Assembly (NCBI GenBank): GCA_910586035.1
Contig: CAJUHT010000004.1
Coordinates: 49,564-113,563 of the forward strand
Reading direction: 5' to 3'
Length of the DNA stretch: 64,000 nucleotides
Source of the DNA: an uncultured Christensenella sp.
GTDB lineage: Bacteria > Bacillota > Clostridia > Christensenellales > Borkfalkiaceae
Below the pieces are notes generated by a model, which was given only the letters and a program-made list of their open reading frames with translations, ran no database searches and was not told the origin of the DNA. The translations under genes and the position numbers were made by a program. This document shows positions 15,164 to 23,018 of the stretch, piece after piece; position 1 is the stretch's first letter, and each line of letters opens with the position of its first letter.

Positions 15164-15436
15164 TTACTTCTTCGTCGTCTTAGCCGCGTGCCCCTTGAAG
15201 GTTCTGGTGGGGGCAAACTCGCCGAGCTTGCAGCCTACCATATCCTCGGTAACGTACACGGGGACGTGCTTTCTTCCGTCGTATACGGCGATTGTATGTC
15301 CTACGAACTGGGGGAATATGGTTGTAGCCCTGGACCAGGTCTTAACGACTTTCTTTTCGCCCGCAGCGTTCATTGCTTCTATTCTTGCCATAAGTCTTTC
15401 TTCGACGTAAGGTCCTTTCTTAACGCTTCTTGACAT
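15164..15436 (-). CDS. rpsS: 30S ribosomal protein S19
   Basis: S19, 90 aa, of the small-subunit head, partner of S13. It begins MSRSVKKGPYVEERL and contains KTWSRATTIFPQFVGHTIAVYDGRKHVPVYV in pieces typical of the family, ending GHAAKTTKK. Standard place after rplB with a 15-bp spacer. Confidence 0.98.
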   Translation of the reverse strand: MSRSVKKGPYVEERLMARIEAMNAAGEKKVVKTWSRATTIFPQFVGHTIAVYDGRKHVPVYVTEDMVGCKLGEFAPTRTFKGHAAKTTKK

Positions 15437-15451
15437 TTACCTATTCCTCCT

Positions 15452-16279
15452 TTAATTGATTCTCTTTAATATATATTTGGAAGAAGTGTTCTTCTTCTTT
15501 CTCGTCTTATAACCCAGAGCAGGCTTGCCCCAAGGCGTCATAGGACCTGCGTGGCCCACCGGACACTTGCCCTCGCCGCCCCCGTGAGGGTGGTCGTTGG
15601 GGTTCATTACCGAACCTCTTACGGTGGGTCTTGTGCCGAGATGACGGGTTTTACCCGCTTTGCCGAGGTGAACGATTTCGTGTTCGAGGTTGCCTACCTG
15701 TCCGATAGTAGCCCTGCACTTCAAGGAAACGAGCCTCATTTCGCCGGAAGGCATCTTAATCGTTGCGTACGCGCCCTCTTTTGCCATAATCTGCGCGGAA
15801 ATGCCCGCCGCCCTGGCGATTTGCGCGCCCCTGCCGGGCTGCAACTCGATTGCGTGCACAACCGTACCTACGGGGATGTCCGCAAGGGCAAGCGCGTTGC
15901 CCGCCTTGATGTCCGCCGTGGGACCGGAAATAACCTTGTCGCCTACGTTAAGACCTACGGGTGCGAGTATATATCTCTTTTCGCCGTCGGCATACGCAAG
16001 CAAAGCGATGTTTGCGGACCTGTTGGGGTCGTACTGAACGGAAACTACCTTTGCGGGAATTCCGTCTTTATTTCTCTTGAAGTCGATTATTCTGTACTTC
16101 ACCCTGTTGCCGCCGCCGATGTGGCGAACGGTTATTCTGCCCGTATTGTTTCTGCCGCCCGTCTTTCTCTTGTCGTGAAGAAGGCTTCTTTCGGGCTTAT
16201 CTCCCGTAAGTTCCTCCCTTCTGAGGACGGTCATAAAACGGCGGGAAGGGGAAGTGGGTTTATATCTTTTAACTGCCAT
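15452..16279 (-). CDS. rplB: 50S ribosomal protein L2
   Basis: L2, 275 aa, needed for peptidyl transfer and subunit joining. The OB-fold and SH3-like domains are present, with the conserved C-terminal MNPNDHPHGGGEGKCPVG segment that carries the functionally important His near residue 231. Standard order rplW-rplB-rpsS. No anomaly was seen. Confidence 0.98.
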   Translation of the reverse strand: MAVKRYKPTSPSRRFMTVLRREELTGDKPERSLLHDKRKTGGRNNTGRITVRHIGGGNRVKYRIIDFKRNKDGIPAKVVSVQYDPNRSANIALLAYADGEKRYILAPVGLNVGDKVISGPTADIKAGNALALADIPVGTVVHAIELQPGRGAQIARAAGISAQIMAKEGAYATIKMPSGEMRLVSLKCRATIGQVGNLEHEIVHLGKAGKTRHLGTRPTVRGSVMNPNDHPHGGGEGKCPVGHAGPMTPWGKPALGYKTRKKKNTSSKYILKRIN

Positions 16280-16294
16280 TTTTCATTCCTCCTG

Positions 16295-16585
16295 TCAGGA
16301 CAGCGAATCGAAGAATTCAATCGTCTTCGAATCGGCTTTAAGCTGAACGATAGCCTTTTTGTAATCGGGTGTATAGCCCTCGTTCCTGCCCATACGCTTC
16401 AACTTACCCTTGCAGTTTACGGTGTTTACGCTTTCAACGTCAACCCCGAACAGCTTTTCAACGGCGAGCTTTATCTGAGTCTTGTTTGCCGACTTAGCCA
16501 CTATAAAAGTGTATTTCTTGTCGGCTATTCCGTCGTATCCCTTTTCGGTGAGAAGGGGTTTTATAATGATATCCTGAGCTAACAT
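16295..16585 (-). CDS. rplW: 50S ribosomal protein L23
   Basis: L23, 96 aa, at the tunnel exit, docking site for SRP and trigger factor. It has the conserved KPLLTEKGYDG start and VEKLFGVDVESVNTVNCKGK. The start codon overlaps the rplD stop (TAATG), giving translational coupling. Slightly diverged in the C-terminal half, but length and position fit. Confidence 0.97.
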   Translation of the reverse strand: MLAQDIIIKPLLTEKGYDGIADKKYTFIVAKSANKTQIKLAVEKLFGVDVESVNTVNCKGKLKRMGRNEGYTPDYKKAIVQLKADSKTIEFFDSLS

Positions 16586-17211
16586 TATTCTCCGTAAACC
16601 TCCTCGATTTTCTTAACGGCAGCCTTGGTTAAAACAACCTTAGCGTTGGCTACCACTTCGTAAACGGACAACTGCTCTACGGGAAGAGTGCAAAGGTTTT
16701 CAAGGTTTCTTGCCGCCAATATTACTTTCTCGTCCGCGCTGTCCATATATACTACCGCGCTCTTGTCAAGGTTGAGCGCCTTTTTGAACGCCGCCATCTC
16801 CTTGGTCTTGCCTTCTTTAACCGCAAGCTTGTCTATTACCACAACCTCGCCGTCGGCAACCTTTTTGGAGAGAGCGGAAAGAAGCGCCGCCACCCTTGCC
16901 TTTTTGTTCATATCCTTGGAGAAGTCGCGGCTCTTGGGCGCGAACACTACGCCGCCCTTTATCCACTGGGGAGCCCTTATGGAACCTTGACGGGCGTTAC
17001 CCGTTCCCTTCTGTCTCCAAGGCTTTCTGCCGCCGCCCCTAACTTCCGTACGGGTGAGGGTCGACTTTGTGCCTTGTCTGTCGTTTGCGAGCCTTGTTAC
17101 CACTGCCTGGTGTATGAGCTCTTCACGGTATTCCGCGCCGAAAACTTTGTCGCTGAGTTTAAGCGTGCCTGCTTCCGTGCCGTCCATTTTGTATACTTTA
17201 ATGCTGGGCAT
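16585..17211 (-). CDS. rplD: 50S ribosomal protein L4
   Basis: L4, 208 aa. In E. coli it both sits in the tunnel and represses the S10 operon by acting on its leader. The tunnel loop is evident (RGGGRKPWRQKGTGNARQGS, residues 59-78). Position between rplC and rplW is standard. The S10 leader in this window is long and structured, so L4 control is possible but not shown. Confidence 0.98.
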   Translation of the reverse strand: MPSIKVYKMDGTEAGTLKLSDKVFGAEYREELIHQAVVTRLANDRQGTKSTLTRTEVRGGGRKPWRQKGTGNARQGSIRAPQWIKGGVVFAPKSRDFSKDMNKKARVAALLSALSKKVADGEVVVIDKLAVKEGKTKEMAAFKKALNLDKSAVVYMDSADEKVILAARNLENLCTLPVEQLSVYEVVANAKVVLTKAAVKKIEEVYGE

Positions 17212-17225
17212 TTCCTTCGTCCTCC

Positions 17226-17855
17226 TTATTTAACGGTATCGTTAATGGTAACGATGCTTCCGTCAGGTCCGGGAACAGAACCCTTTACGAGAATGCAGTT
17301 TCTTTCCGCATCCACTCTGACGATTTCGAGGTTTTGAACGGTTACGTTTTCGCAGCCGTACTGACCCGCGAGGTGCTTGTTTTTGAATACTCTCGAAGGC
17401 GAGCTGTTCGCGCCCATAGAGCCGGGCTCTCTGTGCACGGGACCTACGCCGTGGGTTTCTTTAAGACGGTGCTGATTCCATCTCTTGATAACGCCCGTGT
17501 AGCCGTGTCCCTTGCTTACGCCGTGAGCGTCGATTCTGTCGCCCGCGGCAAACACATCCGCCTTTACTTCCCCGCCTACCTGATAGGAAGAGAGGTCCGC
17601 AAGCCTGAACTCTTTCAAAACTTTGCAGGGCTTAACCTTTGCCTTCTTGAACTGACCGAGCTCGGGCTTTGTAAGCGCCTTCTCGCTCGTTTCACCAAAA
17701 CCGAGTTTTAAAGCGGCATAGCCGTCCTTTTCAACAGTTTTGATTTGTATTACAGGGCAGGGACCCGCCTGCAATACCGTTACGGGGATTACCTTCCCCT
17801 CCGCCGTAAATATCTGTGTCATACCTTCTTTACGGCAGATGATTGCTTTATTCAT
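17226..17855 (-). CDS. rplC: 50S ribosomal protein L3
   Basis: L3, 209 aa, reaching the peptidyl transferase centre. Typical segments are ICRKEGMTQIF at the start, SKGHGYTGVIKRWN and GPVHREPGSMGANS around residues 115-155, and KGSVPGPDGSIV at the end. It follows rpsJ after a 124-bp spacer that contains a nested stem. Confidence 0.98.
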   Translation of the reverse strand: MNKAIICRKEGMTQIFTAEGKVIPVTVLQAGPCPVIQIKTVEKDGYAALKLGFGETSEKALTKPELGQFKKAKVKPCKVLKEFRLADLSSYQVGGEVKADVFAAGDRIDAHGVSKGHGYTGVIKRWNQHRLKETHGVGPVHREPGSMGANSSPSRVFKNKHLAGQYGCENVTVQNLEIVRVDAERNCILVKGSVPGPDGSIVTINDTVK

Positions 17856-17888
17856 CGATAAAGTTCCTCCGTTTTATTTTTTATTTTC

Positions 17889-17946
17889 AGATAACTCGTT
17901 TTGCGTTGCGCCGCTTTACAGCGTCGGCACAAACCGTTGGTTATCT
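17889..17946 (-). other. Nested stem in the rpsJ-rplC spacer
   Basis: An outer helix agataac/gttatct (17889-17895 with 17940-17946) encloses ttgcgccg/cggcacaa (17906-17913 with 17925-17932, one wobble pair). It lies about 35 bases upstream of the rplC start. It has the same two-tier design as other spacers of this cluster. The function is unknown. Confidence 0.5.
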
Positions 17947-17979
17947 ATATTGGCTATAATTTTGTTGCTCTGAATTTTA

Positions 17980-18279
17980 TTAAAGCTTAATCTTGATATC
18001 TACGCCTGCGGGCAAATGAACGGTGTCCAAAAGCTTTGCGTTGGGGGTGTAGATGTCGATTATTCTCTTATACGTTCTCTGCTCGAACTGTTCGCGGCTG
18101 TCCTTGTACTTGTGGGGGCAACGCAAAATGGTTATAACCTCCCTCTCGGTGGGAAGGGGAATGGGACCCGAAATTTTAGCGCCGCTCTTCTTCATCGTTT
18201 CTACGATGCGCGAAGCCGCAAGGTCTACAAGTTCGTGGTCGTAAGCCGCAAGTTTGATTCTGATTTTCTGTCCTGCCAT
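17980..18279 (-). CDS. rpsJ: 30S ribosomal protein S10
   Basis: S10 (NusE), 99 aa, works in the small-subunit head and in NusB-dependent antitermination. Conserved features are KIRIKLAAYDHELVDL and GPIPLPTEREVITILR. It is the first gene of the long S10-spc transcript, with a leader of about 230 bases. Elongation factor genes that often precede it (rpsL, rpsG, fusA, tuf) are not here; instead an EF-G paralogue is divergently encoded. Confidence 0.98.
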   Translation of the reverse strand: MAGQKIRIKLAAYDHELVDLAASRIVETMKKSGAKISGPIPLPTEREVITILRCPHKYKDSREQFEQRTYKRIIDIYTPNAKLLDTVHLPAGVDIKIKL

Positions 18280-18511
18280 AATGTTTCTCCTTGAATTATC
18301 CTAACAATTTTGCGTGTCAACCTAACCGTGTGTATCGCGGCTTCCGCATTAAAAAACACCGAACGTAACGGCGTTTAAAAACTCAGCCACGGTTAGTCGC
18401 AGGGGTCGCGCCCCTACATTTGTCGGCGTAAATTATCTTCTCCCGCGGGTTTGAACGGGAGTTTGAAGTAACTTTACGCTTCATCCCAATACGCACTTTT
18501 TTTCGGCACGC
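18280..18511 (-). promoter_or_regulatory. Structured leader of the S10 operon
   Basis: About 230 bases of leader. Complementary segments are ctaaccgtg/cacggttag (18322-18330 with 18388-18396), agggg/cccct (18401-18405 with 18411-18415), and gcgtaaa/tttacgc (18426-18432 with 18473-18479) around ctcccg/cgggag (18440-18445 with 18456-18461). Three stem-loops in a row fit an autoregulated ribosomal leader (L4 in other bacteria), but no known consensus was checked. Confidence 0.5.
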
Positions 18512-18517
18512 TTGACT

Positions 18518-18546
18518 ATTATATTAAATCGCGCATTTTTTGTCAA
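18518..18546 (-). promoter_or_regulatory. Consensus promoter of the S10-spc operon
   Basis: On the minus strand there is an exact TTGACA (complement at 18541-18546), a 17-base spacer and an exact TATAAT (complement at 18518-18523). A perfect sigma-A promoter is fitting for about 27 ribosomal-cluster genes. Confidence 0.93.
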
Positions 18547-18896
18547 ACGTTTAAAACGTCTTTTTTATGGCAAAACGGCGGTTTTTTGCGCGGTTTTGCC
18601 CCAAAACGCCCCGTTTTTAAGCCTTTTTCTCATTGTCGCCCTTCTCTTGTGTCTTGCGCCGCGGCAACGCACAATATATTGTCCTTTTTTGACTTAATCC
18701 GACCGAAAACGACAGCCTTACAACGGTAGCAAATATATCAAAAAATATGTATTAAATTTTTTTATGGCAAAATTAAAATGTTATATAGCAATTTTTTTGT
18801 TATAAATTTTCAATTTTTATGTTAAATTGCTGTTAAATTTACTTTCGGACAAAAAATTATTTGCCTTGCGCGGAAGAATAAATTTTAAAAAGGGTA

Positions 18897-18925
18897 TTGA
18901 AAGCGCGGCTTTTATATTATATAAT
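18897..18925 (+). promoter_or_regulatory. Promoter of the EF-G-like gene
   Basis: TTGAAA (18897-18902), a 17-base spacer and TATAAT (18920-18925), 42 bases before the ATG. The 350 bases between this promoter and the S10 promoter are very A/T-rich and hold no recognisable gene. Confidence 0.88.
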
Positions 18926-18967
18926 GTAATAGATAAGCGGCGAAAGCCGAAAAAGGGGAACTACATT

Positions 18968-21025
18968 ATGGGTATAACTGCAAAAGAAATCAAGAACATA
19001 GCCGTTATAGGGCACAGCGGCGAGGGAAAGACCACCCTTTGCGAAGCTATGCTGTTTAACGCCGGCGCGATTGACAGAATGGGCAAGGTAGCCGAAGGCA
19101 CCTCCGTTATGGACTACGACGAAGCCGAAAAGGCGAAAGGCATTTCCGTATACGCCTCGGTTGCGCACCTCGAATGGAAGGGAATTAAAATAAATCTTTT
19201 GGATTTGCCCGGTTTTTACGATTTCGAGGGCGAGCGGCACGAAGGGCTTGCCGTGTGCGGCGGCGCGGTGCTTGTGATAGGCGCGAACGGCGTTTTGCCA
19301 ATCGGTGCGGAGAGCGTTGTAAACTACTGCTTAAAGCTGGGCAAGCCGCTCGTAATATTCATTAACGGTATGGATAAGCCCAACGCCGACTATGCGGGCA
19401 CGGTTGCCGCCCTCAAAGAGAAGTACGCAGGCAAGATAGCGCCCATACAGATACCCGTTATGCAGGACGGCAAAATGGTTGGATACGTAAACTCCTTCCG
19501 CGAAAAGGCTTATGAGTTTTCGACGAGCGGTCCCAAGGAAATACCCGTACCCGAAAACCTGAAAGAGCAGATGGACGCAATGCAGGACAGACTTGTGGAA
19601 ACGGCGGCGGAAAACGACGACTTGCTCTTGGACAAATATTTCGAGCAGGGCGGACTTACCAAAGCCGACGCCGTTCACGGCATACGCAAGGGCATTGCGA
19701 CGGGCAACGTAATACCCATTATGGCAGGCAGCGCGCTCAACAACAGGGGCGTTATAAATCTTTTGGACGAAATAGTAACGTATATGCCCACCGCCAACGA
19801 ACACAGAAACGTTTACGCCACCGACGTTGCCGCAGACGAGCTTGTGCACGTAGACTGCGAGGAAAACGGCTTGCTTGCCGCGCAGGTTTTCAAGACGGTT
19901 TACGACCCCTACTCGGGCAAACTCAATTATATTAAGATTTACCGCGGAAAGCTTAAAACGGGCGACGTGGTGTACAACGCAGACACAGGCAAGGAAGAGC
20001 GCATAGGTCAGATATTTACGCTTATGGGCAAAAAGTGCGAGTTGGTTACGGAGTTGACCGCGGGCGATATAGGCGCGGTGAACAAACTTACGGCAACCGA
20101 CACAAACAACACGCTTTGCGCGCTTGGCACAAACCTGCGCTTCGACCCCGTGCGCTTCCCCCGCCCCGCCCTCTCTATGGCGGTTAAGGCGGCGAACAAG
20201 GGCGAAGAGGACAAAGTATTTTCGGGACTGAACAAGATGCGCGAGGAGGACTACACTTTCTCGGTTACCAAAAACGCCGAAACGGGCGAGCTGATTTTGA
20301 GCGGTCAGGGAGAAACCCACCTCGAACTGCTTACGGCTAAATTTAAATCGCGCTTCGGCATTTCCACCGTGCTTTCCGAGCCGAGGATACCCTACCGCGA
20401 AACCATACGCGCGGTTGCCTCTGCGGAGGGCAAACACAAAAAGCAGTCGGGCGGACACGGTCAGTACGGGCACTGCAAAGTGCGCTTCGAGCCGTGCGCG
20501 GGCGAATTCGAGTTCGGCGACGAGGTTGTTGGCGGCGCCGTACCCAAACAGTACATACCCGCCGTTGAAAAGGGCTTGCGCGAATGTCTTGCCCACGGCG
20601 TTTTGGCGGGCTATCCCGTAACGGGGGTAAGAGCCGTGCTGTACGACGGAAGTTACCACGACGTGGACTCTTCGGAAATGGCGTTTAAAGCGGCGGCGGC
20701 GCTCGCCTTCCGCGAGGGAATTAAAAACGCCAACCCCGTACTGTTGGAGCCCGTAGTAAAACTTAAAGCCGCCGTTGCGGGCGAATATCTCGGCGCGGTT
20801 ATGGGCGATATCTCCAAGCGGCGCGGAAGAATTGTGGAAAGCGACACCGACGGCGATATAACTACGGTTGTAGCCGAAGTGCCCCTTGCGGAAACGGCGA
20901 AGTATGCCACCGATTTGAGGAGCATAACCCGCGGACAGGGCAAATTCTCCACCGAGTTTTTGCGCTACGACGAGCTTCCTCCCGCCCTCGCCGTAAAGGT
21001 TATAGCGGCGGCAAACAAGGAATAA
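18968..21025 (+). CDS. EF-G-like translational GTPase paralogue
   Basis: A 685-aa member of the EF-G superfamily, resembling FusA2/EF-G2-type paralogues rather than the main EF-G. Domain order is complete: G domain (P-loop GHSGEGKT, residues 15-22), domain II, domains III-V with SGGHGQYGHCKV in domain IV. Two G motifs deviate. The G3 motif is DLPGFYDF (79-86) instead of DTPGHVDF, so the catalytic His is missing. G4 reads NGMD (133-136) instead of NKxD. The start at 18968 has an AAGGGGA ribosome binding site; the longer open frame runs into the promoter. Its role is unknown. It is not likely to be the essential translocase. Confidence 0.88.
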   Translation: MGITAKEIKNIAVIGHSGEGKTTLCEAMLFNAGAIDRMGKVAEGTSVMDYDEAEKAKGISVYASVAHLEWKGIKINLLDLPGFYDFEGERHEGLAVCGGAVLVIGANGVLPIGAESVVNYCLKLGKPLVIFINGMDKPNADYAGTVAALKEKYAGKIAPIQIPVMQDGKMVGYVNSFREKAYEFSTSGPKEIPVPENLKEQMDAMQDRLVETAAENDDLLLDKYFEQGGLTKADAVHGIRKGIATGNVIPIMAGSALNNRGVINLLDEIVTYMPTANEHRNVYATDVAADELVHVDCEENGLLAAQVFKTVYDPYSGKLNYIKIYRGKLKTGDVVYNADTGKEERIGQIFTLMGKKCELVTELTAGDIGAVNKLTATDTNNTLCALGTNLRFDPVRFPRPALSMAVKAANKGEEDKVFSGLNKMREEDYTFSVTKNAETGELILSGQGETHLELLTAKFKSRFGISTVLSEPRIPYRETIRAVASAEGKHKKQSGGHGQYGHCKVRFEPCAGEFEFGDEVVGGAVPKQYIPAVEKGLRECLAHGVLAGYPVTGVRAVLYDGSYHDVDSSEMAFKAAAALAFREGIKNANPVLLEPVVKLKAAVAGEYLGAVMGDISKRRGRIVESDTDGDITTVVAEVPLAETAKYATDLRSITRGQGKFSTEFLRYDELPPALAVKVIAAANKE

Positions 21026-21083
21026 CGTTTATAAAAACGCGCCTTTTAAGGCAATTTGCCCTAAGCGCGGATAAAATTATTTA

Positions 21084-21122
21084 TATTATAAAAGCGGCGA
21101 TTGCTTCGCCGCTTTTATAATA
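21084..21122 (+). terminator. Terminator after the EF-G-like gene
   Basis: A perfect 17-bp stem (21084-21100 with 21106-21122) with a 5-base loop, A/T-rich at the base, followed by T's. Being symmetrical, it may also terminate the minus-strand XRE gene that ends at 21127. Confidence 0.88.
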
Positions 21123-21126
21123 TGTT

Positions 21127-21327
21127 TTAATAATCGCTCAGTCCCAGAAGATAATCTACTGAAACTCCGTAAAATAAAGCAATTTCCGCCAACAGCGCCA
21201 ACGGCGGCTGTCTTTGCTCCTTTTCATAATGCAAATAAGTAACGCTGTTTATTTGCAACATTGCAGAAACTTGCTTTTCGGTTAGCCCACGCGCTTCCCG
21301 CAATTCTTTTAACCGCACTTTTACCAC
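21127..21327 (-). CDS. XRE-family HTH regulator
   Basis: A small DNA-binding protein of about 66 aa, a single Cro/C1-type helix-turn-helix domain: RLKELREARGLTEKQVSAML with recognition helix INSVTYLHYEKEQRQPP and the end VSVDYLLGLSDY. It resembles the second XRE gene at 48382. The start is uncertain. GTG at 21327 or 21318 gives a normal length, whereas the ATG further upstream adds residues unlike the family. The 5' end lies opposite a plus-strand gene remnant, suggesting a recombination junction. Confidence 0.7.
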   Translation of the reverse strand: MVKVRLKELREARGLTEKQVSAMLQINSVTYLHYEKEQRQPPLALLAEIALFYGVSVDYLLGLSDY

Positions 21328-21412
21328 AGAATTCCGCAAGCAGTACATAGACGGCAACGACAAAGTTATAAACCTTAACGTAGAAAACGCCATAAAAGAA
21401 TTTTTCAAATAA
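21326..21412 (+). pseudogene. 3' remnant of an unknown gene
   Basis: A plus-strand frame without a start reads TEFRKQYIDGNDKVINLN and ends AIKEFFK before TAA at 21410-21412. Its codon choice (GAC, GGC, AAC, GTA) fits real coding sequence of this genome, and a GC-rich hairpin (21420-21448) follows like a terminator. The 5' part is missing: the frame meets the start of the XRE gene. It is probably the surviving tail of a gene cut by insertion or deletion. No family was recognised. Confidence 0.35.
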
Positions 21413-21419
21413 GAAGTAG

Positions 21420-21448
21420 CGCGCGGCGTAGTTAAACTCCGCCGCGCG
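21420..21448 (+). terminator. Hairpin after the gene remnant
   Basis: A 9-bp GC-only stem cgcgcggcg/cgccgcgcg with an 11-base loop, 8 bases after the remnant's stop codon. There is no T-tract, so termination would be inefficient. Confidence 0.4.
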
Positions 21449-21515
21449 GTTGACGTGCGCTAAAAAGCCCGCCGCGACAAAAGAAAAAGCCGCGAAATGG
21501 CGCGGCGGTTTTGAT

Positions 21516-21547
21516 TGACTAAATACAGAAATTGTACTGATATATTC
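21516..21547 (+). promoter_or_regulatory. Promoter of the 34-codon ORF transcript
   Basis: TGATATATT forms an extended -10 (TATATT 21542-21547), and TTGACT (21516-21521) lies 20 bases upstream. The predicted transcript starts near 21554, with a hairpin gtggcgg/ccgcccac at its very 5' end. Confidence 0.6.
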
Positions 21548-21649
21548 ACGGTGGCGGAAGCCGCCCACAGCAAGGAAACCTTTTAGGCGGTTAGCCCCTT
21601 TGATAAGTGGGGAATGTGTTTGAGCATTCTTCTACAAGGGGGTGATGGT

Positions 21650-21754
21650 ATGGAATTTAACTTCCTGCGCTTACTTCTCCGTTTGGTGGAGCTCGGCGCG
21701 GTGCACTCGTTCAGAGTTACGCAAGACAAAATTTACATAATCATAAAAAAATAA
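21650..21754 (+). CDS. 34-aa peptide, candidate type I toxin
   Basis: A 34-codon ORF starting MEFNFLRLLLRLVELG and ending KIYIIIKK, with a strong AAGGGGGTGATG ribosome binding site. The peptide has a Leu-rich amphipathic N-terminal half and a basic C-terminal end. The leader (about 21554-21649) holds three small hairpins: gtggcgg/ccgcccac, cccc/gggg and gaatg/cattc. A terminator overlaps the stop codon and an antisense RNA promoter faces it. The size, structured leader and convergent RNA resemble type I toxin-antitoxin loci (TxpA/RatA or BsrG/SR4 layout). The peptide is not a clear single membrane helix, so an attenuator or leader peptide is the alternative. Confidence 0.5.
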   Translation: MEFNFLRLLLRLVELGAVHSFRVTQDKIYIIIKK

Positions 21755-21831
21755 CCGCCTCGTTTTACCCCGTTGGCGGTTATTTTAACCAATACTCGGG
21801 CTAACCGTTTTTAAGGTCATTCCCTTGCTGT
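21745..21831 (-). ncRNA. Predicted antisense RNA, candidate antitoxin
   Basis: The minus-strand promoter at 21838-21866 would start RNA near 21831. The hairpin at 21751-21783, followed on this strand by a run of T's, would end it, giving about 85 nt. It overlaps the 3' end of the 34-codon transcript. Its 5' region (cagcaaggg... cggttagccc) repeats the 5' leader of the sense RNA (21569-21598), so the locus is flanked by an inverted repeat (21569-21598 and 21798-21830). Confidence 0.5.
21751..21786 (+). terminator. Bidirectional terminator between peptide and antisense RNA
   Basis: A 9-bp stem ataaccgcc/ggcggttat with a 15-base loop. T's follow on the plus strand, and a longer T run (attttttta) follows on the minus strand, so it can end both convergent transcripts. 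Confidence 0.75.
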
Positions 21832-21837
21832 GTTTTT

Positions 21838-21866
21838 ATTTTACCATTGTTTTTTCTAATTGTCAA
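21838..21866 (-). promoter_or_regulatory. Promoter of the antisense RNA
   Basis: On the minus strand there is TTGACA (complement at 21861-21866), a 17-base spacer and TAAAAT (complement at 21838-21843). There is no ORF downstream of it on this strand, only the short RNA. Confidence 0.75.
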
Positions 21867-22010
21867 TATTTTAAGAAAAGGAAAACAACCCTTTAAATGT
21901 TTGGGTGTAATTTGGGTATTGCGGTAAAAAAACCACAAAATCAATGATGTATTGCAAAAACTTAGCTTTCGCCGCGCTTTGCTCCGCCGCTCCTTTTATT
22001 AGCTTAAATT

Positions 22011-22976
22011 TTATTTTTGGCTCTCTTCTTCGGGGGCGGGCTGTTCGCCACTTTCGTCCGCCTTTTCTTCCGCTTGCCCGTTCTCCGCTTCCTCCGTTTG
22101 AGCGGGTTGGGTTTCCTCTTCCGCCGCCGCGCCGCTTTCCGCCTGCGCGCACTTTAAAAGCTTACCCTTTTTATCGTACTTTTCGCCTGCAATAGCGGGA
22201 ATAAGGAAACGGTACAAATATTTACCCTTGCACCAATCGATTGCAAGAATAATACTGAATACAACGGTTGTGCCGAAACACCAAATCAAGTCGTGCATTG
22301 TGTCGATTAAACCCAAATCGAGGTAACCGTCTAATTCCAGCGTCTGCCCGTTGCCGTAGTATATGACCGTTTTGGTAATGTTGTCGATTTCCACCGTATG
22401 CAGGTTGTCGTAAGGTTCGTGCAATAAAAAGGAATGGAAGTGGCGCACAATGGTATCCTGCTGCATATCCATTGTGTGAAGAAGGCTGTCGCCCGTGTAC
22501 TCGTAAATTTCCCACACTACGGAAAGAAGCATTGTAAAGCCTATACCGAACAGTATGCAGGCAATAACGCCCTTGGCGTTGTCGGGCGCGCCTATAAGCG
22601 ACTTAACCAAAATTATACCGACAACCGAAAAGACTATGCCCCAAGCCGAGTGCAGAATATCGTCCAAATGTTTTATTTTTCCGTAAAAATTATAGCTTGC
22701 GCCGAGGAAACAGAACAGCACGAAGAGCATCATAAAGATTACGTAACCCAAGGGACATTTTACGTTTAAAGAATATTCCGCAAGATAAAAGACGAACACG
22801 ATTGCCATATATGCAAGCGCAATAGGTATATCCCTGTACTGACCTATTATTATAAAGTATATAATCGAAGCTATGCAAAACGCCACAAACAGCGACATAA
22901 TTACCGTTACGGGCACGTTTTTAAGCCTGTCTTTTAAATATTCCCTTAACGGTCGTCTGTTTTTAACCTTAGTCAT
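22011..22976 (-). CDS. Polytopic membrane protein, DUF2238/YjdF-like, acidic tail
   Basis: A 321-aa inner-membrane protein with about seven hydrophobic segments in residues 22-250. The motif KHLDDILHSAWG (about residues 102-113) resembles the H-x-DD-x-xH-xxxG signature of the DUF2238/YjdF family, whose function is unknown. The last 60 residues form a highly acidic, Gln/Ala-rich cytoplasmic tail with repeated EE pairs. It is the last gene of a three-gene operon with two COG0523-type GTPases (42-bp spacer), suggesting a part in metal handling. The link is by context only. Confidence 0.6.
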   Translation of the reverse strand: MTKVKNRRPLREYLKDRLKNVPVTVIMSLFVAFCIASIIYFIIIGQYRDIPIALAYMAIVFVFYLAEYSLNVKCPLGYVIFMMLFVLFCFLGASYNFYGKIKHLDDILHSAWGIVFSVVGIILVKSLIGAPDNAKGVIACILFGIGFTMLLSVVWEIYEYTGDSLLHTMDMQQDTIVRHFHSFLLHEPYDNLHTVEIDNITKTVIYYGNGQTLELDGYLDLGLIDTMHDLIWCFGTTVVFSIILAIDWCKGKYLYRFLIPAIAGEKYDKKGKLLKCAQAESGAAAEEETQPAQTEEAENGQAEEKADESGEQPAPEEESQK

Positions 22977-23018
22977 AAACCAAATTCCTTATGTGAATGT
23001 CTCGTTTGCCGCCGCAAA

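Noticed and set aside
19331..20659. 442-codon open frame antisense to the EF-G-like gene
   Set aside because: It lies wholly within a well-supported coding gene, has no ribosome binding site and resembles no family.
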